This document shows positions 55,305 through 64,000 of a DNA stretch of 64,000 nt, piece after piece. The DNA lies in the NCBI RefSeq assembly GCF_029931775.1, contig NC_079332.1, forward strand, positions 1,314,501-1,378,500, given 5' to 3'. The position numbers and the translations under genes are program-made. Numbering within the stretch: the stretch's first letter is position 1; every line of letters begins with the position of its first letter. The notes beneath the pieces were generated by a model. That model worked only from the letters and a program-made list of their open reading frames with translations, did no database searches and was not told the DNA's origin. Source of the DNA: Euleptes europaea (lineage: Eukaryota > Chordata > Lepidosauria > Squamata > Sphaerodactylidae).

Positions 55305-55505
55305 TAGGGTTGCCAACCTCCAGGTAGTGGCTGGAGATCTCCTGATTACAACTGATATCCAGCCAATACAGATCAGTTCACCTGGAGAAAACAGCCGCTT
55401 TGGCAATTGGACTCTTATGGCATCGAAGCCTCTCCCCTCCCTAAACCCCACCCTCCCCCGCCCCAAAATCTCCAGGTATTTCCTAACCCGGAGCTGGCAA
55501 ACCTA
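55305..55505 (+). mobile_element. hAT-like MITE copy 15, subfamily B, perfect TSD
   Basis: TAGGGTTGCCAACCTCC start. Right end ATCTCCAGGTATTTCCTAAC then GGAGCTGGCAAACCTA. Flanks 55297-55304 and 55506-55513 are both ACTTTCCT. Confidence 0.94.
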
Positions 55506-56765
55506 ACTTTCCTCCAGGCCCCAGGGGCTTGCAAAGGGCAGGAGAGAACACTGAACAGGCCTGCCTGTCTCCCACTCCAGGCCAGATGGACACCCCTCCC
55601 TCTGCAGCCCTGGCTGTCTCAGCATCCTAGTCAGGCAGACAGGGGAGGCCCTTCTGGGGGGGTGTCGTTGACTCCAGCCTGCCTGCCATTAAAGGCGGCA
55701 ATCTGCATGAAAGCCAAAGTCTATTTGCTGTAAGCCCCTGAGTCAAATCTCTTGTTGAATTTGGGGGGGGGGAGGGGGGAAGAAAAGGCCTGGGTTCGTG
55801 CAGCAATTTGCATGGATGTGATGTCTTGCAAATCTCTTCCTGGTCTCTGAATCCATATTCAAGGCTGGGCGCATTAACTCGGAACTGTTGTGCTTAATGC
55901 TGAAAATAATGTTAATCTCTCCTGAGCCACACCAGCGAGGAGGGACGCCTGGCCTCCAATCCCTTTGCATAAGCCGCTCCAGAGTGGGGGCATATGGCTC
56001 TCATTCCCCGGGGGTTCAGCCACCCTTAAGCACAGCTCGCAGTAAAGCGCTTTGTGAAGGCACACCCTGGCCATCCGCGACACACGGAGAGAGCACTGAG
56101 AAAAGCCTCCCTCTGCTCCGAGACCCTGGAGAGCCGCTGCCAGTCAGAGCTGGTGACATGGAGCTCAAGGGTCGGGCGGGCAGGTCGCTCAGCTGGGATC
56201 TGCGGCAGAGAGCACCCTGCGGAGGGGCCTCCCTGGCCGAAAAGAAAGGGACCCCCGGCTGCTTCCTGGCAGGCTGGCCCTGCAAGAGGACAGCTGACTG
56301 TCAGCCCTCCTTAATCCGCAAGGCTCAGGGTGGGTCTTGGGAGCAATACGCAGGTGCCCCCTCTTTGGGGAGGAAAGCACAGAGAGGCAAAGTGAGAAAT
56401 ATTGGTATGAAATATAAAACATGCTAGTTGTTTTTTTTAAAGACAACATTTGCTCAACCTTCAATCCTCCCCAGCAAACCCAAAGTCTTCTATCTTGTAT
56501 TTGGATCCGACACGCAGCTCAACTAAACCCAGATCCAGCCACTAAGAGTGAACAGCCATGGAAGCGCCCCCTCTGCCAGGCAAAGGTCTGCCCCAAGCAT
56601 GGAGGGGTCACAGGTGCCCCCAGGCCTGGCAAAGTGGCTGGCTTGCCAAAGGAACCTGGACCTCCTAAGTGCCCAGAGAGCATATGCCCTCCTTCCAGGA
56701 AATGCCCTCTTGGCACCCATCTGGAACACCATCTGCCCCCCACCAATGACCAACATCTTGACTTA
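55506..56765. other. Unique intronic sequence
   Basis: Positions 55730-55930 hold an octamer (55806-55813), GCGCATTAACTCGG and CTGAAAATAATGTTAATC, a candidate regulatory island. A G run lies near 55763. No coding exon is recognised. Confidence 0.38.
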
Positions 56766-56978
56766 GGGGAGGGGCTGTGGCTCAGTGGTAGAGCCTCTGC
56801 TTGGCATGCAAAAGGTCCCAGGTTCAATCCCCGGCATCTCCAGTTAAAGGGACTAGGCAAGTAGGTGATGTGAAAAACCTCTACCCTGAGACCCTGGAGA
56901 GCCGCTGCCGGTCTGAGTAGACAAGACTGACTTTGATGAACTGAGGGTCTGGTTCAGTATAAAGCAGCTCCATGTGTT
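56766..56978 (+). mobile_element. SINE-A copy 16
   Basis: Head GCTGTGGCTCAGTGGTAGAGC, full body and CAGCTCCATGTG tail. Abuts the next copy. Confidence 0.93.
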
Positions 56979-56980
56979 AA

Positions 56981-57195
56981 GGGGAAGGGCCGTAGCTCAG
57001 TTTGTAGAGCATCTTCTTGGCATGCAGAAGGCCCCAGGTTCAATCCCCGGCATCTCCAGTTAAAGGGACTTGGCAAGGAGGTGATGGGAAAGACCTCCAC
57101 CTTTGACCCTGGAGAGCCGCTGCCAATCTGAGTTGACACTACTGACTTTGATGGACCAGTGGTTTGAATTAGCATAAGGCAGCTTCATGTGTTTA
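56981..57195 (+). mobile_element. SINE-A copy 17
   Basis: Head GCCGTAGCTCAGTTTGTAGAGC, full body and GGCAGCTTCATGTG tail. More diverged than the copy before it. Confidence 0.92.
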
Positions 57196-58036
57196 GGGCT
57201 CTGCTTCTACAGACCATCCACTTCTGTGAACTAGAGTAATTATAGAAAACAGCAAGAGTCTAGGACCACCTTCAAGACTAACAACATTCCTGGCAGGGTA
57301 GGAGCTTTCTAGCTGTTCTGCCGCAGACTGGAACAGCTCCCTCTGAAGGCCCTTGCTGGAGAATAGGGGCCTTCGCCTTGGGAGCTTTTGGGGGGGGGGA
57401 GGCCACGGTCCAGCCATTGCAAACAAGGGCCACAGGTCTCCCCCCCCCCATGTCAGGAGAAGGTGTTTGAGAGGGTTACCGTGACAACCAAGGTGCCAAC
57501 ATCAGCCTTGACTGAGCCGCAAACTGATAGCATCATTAAAAGCAGATGAAAAGAGGGAAGGACCAGGTTGCTACAGCAACCTGGCAAAACGTGTCACTTG
57601 CCTGGCTAGCAAGGAAATGCAATCTCTTCCTCCTCTTCCTCCTCTCCTCACCCCTCAGCCCCAAGCCGCTGGCCCGGTTCCCAAGGGAAGGCCTGCCTGG
57701 CTTGGGATGGGGGGGGGTGGTCTTGCTTCAAAGCGCCACCCCTGGAAGTGCGAGGCCAAAGGTGGTGGCGGGGGTGCTTCGACAGAGGGGAGAGTTGTGA
57801 AGTCCCAACAGTTCGCCAGCCAGGAGGACCACCCTGGGGAGTTGCAGAGCAGGAGAACAGGAGAGAAGTCGGCCACCCCGACTCCACATTCCTTGGCAAA
57901 TAGGCCACGTTCCTCTGGGCCCAGTGCAGATCCTTGGGGTCGCTCTGCCGATTGCAAACGCAGTCCGTGGAGCCCTCCTTTCTGCTTCCTGTTTATTTAG
58001 TAGCCTTTGGTCAAGGCCCTTGTGAAGAGCCTGCCT
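57196..58036. other. Unique intronic sequence plus a short dispersed-repeat scrap
   Basis: Positions 57243-57345 (AGCAAGAGTCTAGGACCACC, TTCAAGACTAACAAC, GGGTAGGAGCTTTCT) resemble the dispersed family noted at 23829. The rest is unique and GC-rich. Confidence 0.4.
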
Positions 58037-58205
58037 AGTCATAGAAATCATAGAGTTGGAAGGGATCACCAGGGTCATCTAGTCCAACCCCCTGTACAAT
58101 GCAGGAATTTCACAACTACCTCCCCCCCACACACCCAGCGACCCCTACTCCATGCCCAGAAGATGGGCAAGATGCCATCCCTCTCATGAACTGCCTAAGG
58201 TCCTA
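58037..58205 (-). mobile_element. CR1 LINE 3' end, copy 10, reverse
   Basis: TCATAGAGTTGGAAGGGATC to ATGAACTGCCTAAGGTCC. Only the 3'UTR remains. Confidence 0.92.
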
Positions 58206-58767
58206 GTCACCCTGACCCATACTCTGGTTGACACAAAGAACTCCCAAGGGCAGGTTTGTGTGTGTGTGAGGCAGGGCTCCCCTCTTTAGAAGCCAGGCTG
58301 AATCAATCTCTCGGCATGGCTTGTTCCTCCTCTGGAAGCTCAATCAATCTCTCTCTAATGGCGTTTCTCGCCAGCTGAGCAGGAACAGATGTTGGCCTCC
58401 CCTGGATTCCCTTTTTTAAAAGCCCCGTTTCGTTGGCTCCTTCCCAATCCTCCCACAAAGAGGCAGATTTTCTGTTAGGAGATCAGCAATCTCACTTGTC
58501 TACAAGATAAAAAAAAAACTGGTAAAACCTGTCCCCAAGCTCCCATCCATTTCTGCATGGCCAGGATCTCTCTGAGCAGCTGGCAGGGATGTAAATACAC
58601 TCCAAAAATGCCCTGCCTCCATCTGTCCAGGCCGAGAGAGGTTTCTAAGAGGCCTGAATAGAGAACCAAGCAGCTCCATCAAGGTTTCTGAGTGGCAGTA
58701 ACACCACTGCGGCCACTAATCCCGCACCCTAAACAACAAGCCAGCCGAATTCAGCAGCGGCTGGTGG
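58206..58767. other. Unique intronic sequence
   Basis: Nothing recognised. An A run lies near 58510. Confidence 0.4.
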
Positions 58768-59190
58768 ACCATCTTCAAGGACTTGAAGGGCTGTCATATA
58801 GAAAGGAGGGTGCTGAGTTGTTTTCTGTTGCCCCAGAAGGTTGGACCAGAACCAGTGGGTTGAAATTAAATCAGAAAAGTTTCCATCTAGACATCAGGAA
58901 GAACTTTCTAACAGTTAGAGAGGTTCCTCAGTGGAACAGGCTTCCTTGGGAGGTGGTGGGCTCTCCTTCCCTGGAAGTTTTTAAGCAGAGGCTAGATGGC
59001 CACCTGTCAGCAAGGCTGATTCTATGACCTTAGGCAGATGATGAGAGGGGCGGGCATCTTGGGCATCTTCCAGGCATGGAGTCGGGGTCACTGGGGGTGT
59101 GGGGGGGAGGTAGTTGTGAATTTCCTGCATTGTGCAGGGGGTTGGACTAGATGACCCTGGTGGTCCCTTCCAACCCTATGATTCTATGAT
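58768..59190 (+). mobile_element. CR1 LINE 3' end, copy 11
   Basis: ACCATCTTCAAGGACTTG to CTATGATTCTATGATTCC. The ORF2 C-terminal frame (LDIRKNFLTVREVPQWNRLP) is open through the 3' coding end. Confidence 0.94.
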
Positions 59191-61256
59191 TCCTGCACCA
59201 AGGTGTCCAAGCGAGGCAAAATCACAGCAAGGCCCAGCTCCTTCCGGGAGTCTCCTCAGCAGCCCAGGTGTGTGGACTGATCAGCAAAGCCACACACACC
59301 TCTCCGCAGAGGCTAGCAGGCCCTCCAAACTGCCACGATTGCCAGAGCTGAGGCAGGGTGGAGCTGTGGGGTCTCTTTCCTTCCCCCCTGTCGTTCTAGA
59401 GCCGCACAGCAGTGACAGCTCGCCCCAAAGGTGGGACAGCACAGAGAGCTCAGAAGCACCCGGCTCTCTGTAGGGCCTGATCCAGCTGAGGCAATCAGGA
59501 GCCTGTGCTACAGAGACAGGCTGCCAGCCCGTGCCACCCCTCCTTGCAGGGTGAGAACAACGGCCTTCCTTCCTCACGCCCCTTGCCCTTTCATTTCTGC
59601 CAGGCTGGATCCCAGCCCTTCTGACAAGCGTTACATGGGACTTCTCCTCCTCCCTGTCGGAGGCAACTAAGCATCTTTGCAGGATAATTGAGGGAGTTGC
59701 CAAGAAGCTGCTCAGAAATCCCCAGGGAAGAAGAGCTTGTCATTCGAGAGGAAATGTAGGGGGTGGGTTACCTGATGATTTGAGAATGCCTGGCAGTTGT
59801 GGGGGCTTAGGCACAGCTGCCAAGCCGCTTGGCCTGTGCCACCTGAGCCAGCTGGGAAACATCCCTGCAGAGCATCTAAGTTTTCCCATCAAGGGAAGAA
59901 GATGAATGCACCACCGGGTGGCCCTCACAGCTCAGACCAACCTTCTGGGGCTGGATGAGATGCCCGTCTCAGCTGGAGAAAGCCATGGCTCAGGGGGCAG
60001 CAGCTGCAGTGGGCACGGAAGCCCCAGCAGTGGAGGAAGCACCCTTGACCCCAGACAGCCGGGGGGAGGGGGGCTCAGCCAGCTTTGAGGCAAAAGGGGT
60101 CGAGCGGCACCCTTGGATTCACCATTAAGAGTTTTAAAAGCAGGCTCTCTTCTTTGGTTAAACCTCTAAGCTGCTTTGAGGAGCCCCACTCCAGAGAGCA
60201 GTTGTGCGTGCTGGTGGCAGGAGGGGACCTGTGTCACGTGGCTTCCTCGGTCCGTCAACGTGGGCTTGTAGTTCCAGCCAGATCCGGCGGAAATGTCTGC
60301 ACTACTGCATTCCTCTGCTCTGGGGGCCCTCCCTTCTGGGTGCATTCAACAGCCCCCTCCCAGAACTAAAACCAAAGTCCATGAAAGGGGGGAGACACCA
60401 TTTGCTGCAGCGGGAGGGTCAGAGCGGCCCTTGGGAGGGGCTACGTGGAGGCATGAAAAACAGTCATAGAGGGCCGGGGGGGGGGGGGACATGCCATTTG
60501 ATGCAGCTGGAGCAGCCATGACCGCGGTTGCAGAGAGAAATCCAGGCCTCCAGGACTTTCCCGGTCAATCCCGCAGTCGTGCTGAAAGAGGGTTGATAAT
60601 GCCCAATATATTAGCATTACAGTTACACTCCCCAGGAAAGCCAGTTTCAAACAGGGAAGTGATAGCGAAGGGGAGTTCCCTGTCCAAACCACAAGCAAGA
60701 TTGATTTGACTCAACTGTGCAATTTTAGGCCGTTCTGATTTTCCCCTGAGAGGAGCTGCCGTTCCCGAGGAGAGAGGAAGATTTTCCAAATGGAGAGTTA
60801 AAATCGTAATAACCAAGATGTCCATGGTGGAGAATTCAGTTTCATCTGCGGGGGAATTTACTCCCACCAAAAAGAGCGGGAGGAAAATAATGGCCCTCCG
60901 CAGGATCAGCCTCAAAGCTTTTCAGAGGAAAACAGTAAATACGTTCCAGCACTGGCTGAGGGTGTGGACGTCATCTGAGCACAGCCAAGCCCATCAGCTC
61001 TGACTCTTCCAGGAGACCGGCTACGGAGAAAGACCTTTTGCTGCAGGTAGACTTGAAGATGGCACACAGGTCAGAGAATCCAGATGTGTCCTGTTCTGAA
61101 AGGCATATCTAGATGGCTTTCAGCCATAGGGGGTGGGCAGGGGAATCTGCCCCAGGCAGTGGGGCGTAAAGAGGAGGTTTCCCGCAGAGAACCAGGAGAG
61201 CCGTTCCTGCTCTTGCAGAGTTTTTGGCTGCAGCGTCATTTCGTGAGATGCTTCCC
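59191..61256. other. Unique intronic sequence with a strong AT-rich island
   Basis: Positions 60580-60960 (GGTTGATAATGCCC, ATATATTAGCATTACAG, GGAGAGTTAAAATCGTAATA, GGAAAATAATGGCC) read like a conserved noncoding element. The rest is GC-rich with no exon recognised. A G run lies near 60478. Confidence 0.4.
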
Positions 61257-61468
61257 ACATGAACACATGAAGCTGCCTTCTACTGAATCAGACCCTTGGT
61301 CCATCAAGGTCAGTCTTGTCTACTCAGACCGGCAGCGGCTCTCCTGGGTCTCAGGCAGGGGTCTTTCCCATCACCCACCTCCCTAGTCCCTGGAGATGCC
61401 GGGGATTGAACCTGGGACCTTCTGTGTGCCAAGCAGATGCTTATCACTGAGCCACGGCCCCTCTCCAT
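61257..61468 (-). mobile_element. SINE-A copy 18
   Basis: Reverse: CACATGAAGCTGCCTTCTAC to ATCACTGAGCCACGGCCCC. The TTTAACT segment before the B box is deleted. Confidence 0.92.
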
Positions 61469-62473
61469 GGCCCCATTCCCCCCCCCACAAGCCTTCCCCC
61501 CTTCATTGGCTGGTGTGCCCTGCAACGGGCCCAGCCCTCCCATTTTTCTATAGGGGGCTTAATTGTAGCAGAGGGGCCATCACAGCCAGCGAAGTCACCA
61601 GCAATTGACTGAATCCTCATAGCCGTGAAGGCGGCAGCGGAGCTGTGGCAGCCGGAACAGGGCTGGAAGTGGTGGTGGGGGACGGACGGATGGACAGGGA
61701 GGAGACAGCAACCTGCCCAGCTCTGTGTGGAGCAGTACCTGGTGGGGGCGTTCCTGCCCGCGCGTGCACGCCCAGGGTGACAGTTCGGGCATTAACACAG
61801 ATCGAGTATTATTTATATCAGTTTGTACATCTAATCAGATTTTTTGCAGTTTTCAGCAAGATGCGGACTCCATCCCTGTCCGAGGCGTTTGGTTCAAATC
61901 AGCAGAGACAGAGCATAATCAAGATTTATGATGCTCATTCCGACTCCGGATCGCCGTTGGTGCAGCTGGAACAGCTTGGCTTCTTCTCCTGCAGCCTGAC
62001 TCTCCTGCGCGCCAGCGATTTAATGTCCATCTTGCGAACTGTCAAAACGCTTCTGCTTTGCCGCTGCTGAGAATGACAATGCAGGCCCTGTTCCCCGCTG
62101 GCGGAGCTGCCCCCGGGCATCTGTCCGCAAAGGGGGCAGCGTCCCCGAGGGGCAAAGCAGTCCTGGGCAGGGAGGTATAGGAATCCCCTGAGAGGGGTTT
62201 GGCCCAGGCAGGTATTCCCCTCTCTGCCGTGGGACGCACCACCACAAGAGAAGCCCATCCGTTCGAGGTTGACTCTGTGCACCATCGCTTTTCCGGCCAG
62301 TTTGCTGATGGCTTTCACCCGCTTCTTTGCAAACAATGGTGTGTCACTGAGAAAAGGAAATCCAACAACACGTGTCCGTGTTTGTGAAGCCATCCTTCAA
62401 ACGGTTCATCTGTGCCAACAGGTCCTCTCCATGCAACCACTTCAGAAAGGCCCCGGCGAATCAGGCCAGGGGT
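61469..62473. other. Unique intronic sequence with CNE-like block
   Basis: Positions 61780-62060 (GCATTAACACAGATCGAG, TATTATTTATATCAG, CTAATCAGATTTTTTGC) and 62230-62390 look constrained. The 141-codon plus frame over the first has no domain and is probably chance. Confidence 0.38.
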
Positions 62474-62693
62474 CCATGAACACATGAAGCTGCCTTATAC
62501 TGAATCAGACCACGGGCCCATCAAAGTCAGTACTGTCTACTCAGACCGGCAGTGGCTCTCCAGGGTCTCAGGTAGAGGTCTTTTCACCATAACCTACTTG
62601 CCTAGTCCCTTTAACTGGAGATGCCGGGGACTGAACCTGGGACCTTCTGCATGCCAAGCACATGCTCTGCTACTGAGCCACGGCCCCTCCCCT
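62474..62693 (-). mobile_element. SINE-A copy 19
   Basis: Reverse full length: ACACATGAAGCTGCCTTATAC to TACTGAGCCACGGCCCC. Confidence 0.93.
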
Positions 62694-63267
62694 CCATCCT
62701 CTTTCACAAAGAGGACCAAGAAACGGGGCCCAGAGGCCAAGGCCTTCCCTACCCTGGCTTCAGCCCTCCCACCTCAGATCTTTCCTCCTGCAGGGGAGGC
62801 GATTTGAAGCAGGCTGGGATGGAATCTCCCTGGGAAAGGGAATGAAATCCTCCCGCCTGCAGCTCTACTGCCAGTTCTCCTCTTTGGAAGTGGCTTGGCT
62901 CTTGTCTTTAATGAGCTGCCGGGGTCTTGTTTCCTGCATCCGTGTCAGGTGTAATTGGACCCCTTGTAGACCCTGACGTGTCTTGCTTCTTGCCTGGACC
63001 ACGGAGGACCCAGAATTATGCTATTCCGGAGGCCACAATTTGACCCAAGGCCTCCGCTACAGCACACTCCGCCAAATGGTTAATCTGCCCCATGCAAAAC
63101 GTGCTCCCTCCTCAGCTTTGGCCAGCTTTGCTCTCATATCAAGAGCTGACGGCGCCTTTCAGAGGCCCCCGTCACAAGCAGACTCAGGCTGCCATCACAC
63201 CGAGACAAGCCGCACTCTCTGCTCCTGAAACACTGACCCAGGGTTTCTCCTTGCTGCTCATGTGCTG
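62694..63267. other. Unique intronic sequence
   Basis: No repeat or exon is recognised. Confidence 0.4.
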
Positions 63268-63672
63268 CTGAAGGGCTGTCATAGAGAGGAGGGTGCTGAG
63301 TTGTTTTCTGTTGCCCCAGAAGGTCGGACCAGAACCAAAGGGATGGAAATTAAATCAGAAGAGTTTCCATCTAGACATTAGGAAGAACTTTCTAACAGTT
63401 AGAGCGGTTCCTCGGTGGAACAGGCTTCCTCGGGAGGTGGTGAGCTCTCCTTCCCTGGAGGTTTTTAAACAGAGGCTAGATGGCCATCTGTCAGCAAGGC
63501 TGATTCTATGAACTTAGGCATTTCATGGGAGGGAGGGCATCTTGGCCATCTTCTGGGCATGGAGTAGGGGTCACTGGGGATGTGTGGGGGAGGTAGTTGT
63601 GAAATTCCTGCATTGGGCAGGAGGTTGGACTAGATGACCCTGGTGGTCCCTTCCAACTCTATGATTCTATGA
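63268..63672 (+). mobile_element. CR1 LINE 3' end, copy 12
   Basis: AAGGGCTGTCATAGAGAGG to CTATGATTCTATGAAG, with LDIRKNFLTVRAVPRWNRLP in its C-terminal frame. Confidence 0.94.
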
Positions 63673-63802
63673 AGCCTCCATGTTTTTATTCCAAGGGAAA
63701 TCAGGCCGAGTGAAGTAATGTGAAAAACCTTCCAGTCTAAGTCCAAGAGCAGCCAAGGAAGAAGCAAAGCACAACAGGCCCTGGCGACTCTTCCCTAAAT
63801 TC

Positions 63803-63957
63803 GTGAACACCTGAAACGGCCTATCTAGACCAGCAGCCCCCTCTCCTCTGAAAGATAGCCCCTTGCCAAGAACTTACCCCTACCTGATTTGGCCAACTGG
63901 ACTGGGACCTTCTGTGCCCAAAGCAGGAGCTCTGCCACTCAGCCCCTCCTCTTGAGG
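63803..63957 (-). mobile_element. SINE-A copy 20, degraded
   Basis: GTGAACACCTGAAACGGCC at one end and GGGACCTTCTGTGCCCAAAGC then CTCTGCCACTCAGCCCC at the other correspond to the two ends of a reverse SINE-A. The middle is largely unrecognisable. Confidence 0.6.
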
Positions 63958-64000
63958 AGCTTCCTTGTTTTGCCTTAGTTTAGGGCCGGTTCAAACATTG

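Larger units (their letters stand above)
53072..64000 (-). other. HS3ST4: HS3ST4 intron 1, 3' part
   Basis: By the known two-exon structure of this gene (recalled), everything to the right of the acceptor is intron, known to be very long in other amniotes. I saw no second coding exon in it. Repeats and islands inside are listed separately. Confidence 0.75.

Noticed and set aside
61645-62070. 141-codon plus-strand frame over a CNE-like block
   Set aside because: No domain is recognised and the start lies in unrelated GC-rich sequence. Kept only as a noncoding candidate.
2651-62693. Many tRNA-Ala-like sequences (CTCAGTGGTAGAGC...GGTTCAATCCCC)
   Set aside because: Each is the head of a SINE-A with its body and tail attached. 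None stands alone as a tRNA gene.
2477-62807. Recurrent peptides such as MPGIEPGTFCMPSRCSTTE
   Set aside because: They are translations of the reverse strand of SINE-A heads, not a gene family.
1-64000. Retrovirus-like or other capsid-bearing elements
   Set aside because: No LTR pairs, primer-binding sites or gag/pol/env-like translations were noticed. The reverse-transcriptase and LINE-terminus signals seen belong to CR1-type LINEs.
1-64000. CRISPR array or bacterial-type operon
   Set aside because: No regularly spaced direct repeats. All repeats are dispersed vertebrate transposable elements or simple repeats.

Overview
The window looks like nuclear DNA from a squamate reptile (a lizard; gecko-like is possible, but the lineage cannot be fixed by eye). 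It contains the 3' ends of CR1 LINEs, tRNA-derived SINEs (one Sauria-type), 5S-rRNA-derived SINEs and many copies of a short hAT-like MITE. The background is GC-rich with AT-rich islands, as in a squamate microchromosome or GC-rich arm. There is no bacterial or organellar signal, and I recognised no retrovirus-like element.

One host protein-coding exon can be supported: 52435-53071 on the minus strand. It is the terminal coding exon of a heparan sulfate glucosamine 3-O-sulfotransferase, best matched to HS3ST4. The gene runs right to left. Positions 53072-64000 are therefore the 3' end of its intron 1. Positions below 52435 are 3'UTR and then the downstream intergenic region, which in other amniotes is a long gene desert. 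No second gene, tRNA gene, functional 5S gene, CRISPR array or bacterial-type operon is present.

The rest is interspersed repeats and unique noncoding DNA. (1) Sixteen copies or pieces of a ~205-bp MITE with TAGGGTTGCC/GGCAACCCTA inverted ends; four copies have perfect 8-bp target duplications and five have near-perfect ones. (2) About twenty copies of an Ala-tRNA-like SINE (SINE-A), three times in tight clusters. (3) Six copies of a second tRNA-derived SINE (SINE-B) with a TTCTTC tail. (4) Three 5S-derived SINE copies or fragments. (5) One Sauria-type SINE split by another element. (6) Twelve 5'-truncated CR1 3' ends plus three pieces of other LINE-like repeats. (7) Short pieces of one further dispersed repeat. 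(8) Simple repeats, notably a 240-bp pure purine tract at 45034-45276. Several nested insertions have readable target duplications and give a relative order of activity.

Between repeats lie AT-rich, TAAT-rich islands that look like candidate conserved noncoding elements: 890-1510, 5035-5410, 12355-12760, 22130-22270, 44390-44730, 48180-48600, 51230-51410, 53760-54140, 60580-60960 and 61780-62060. At least eight perfect octamer (ATTTGCAT) sites occur, mostly in such islands. Cross-species conservation could not be tested here.
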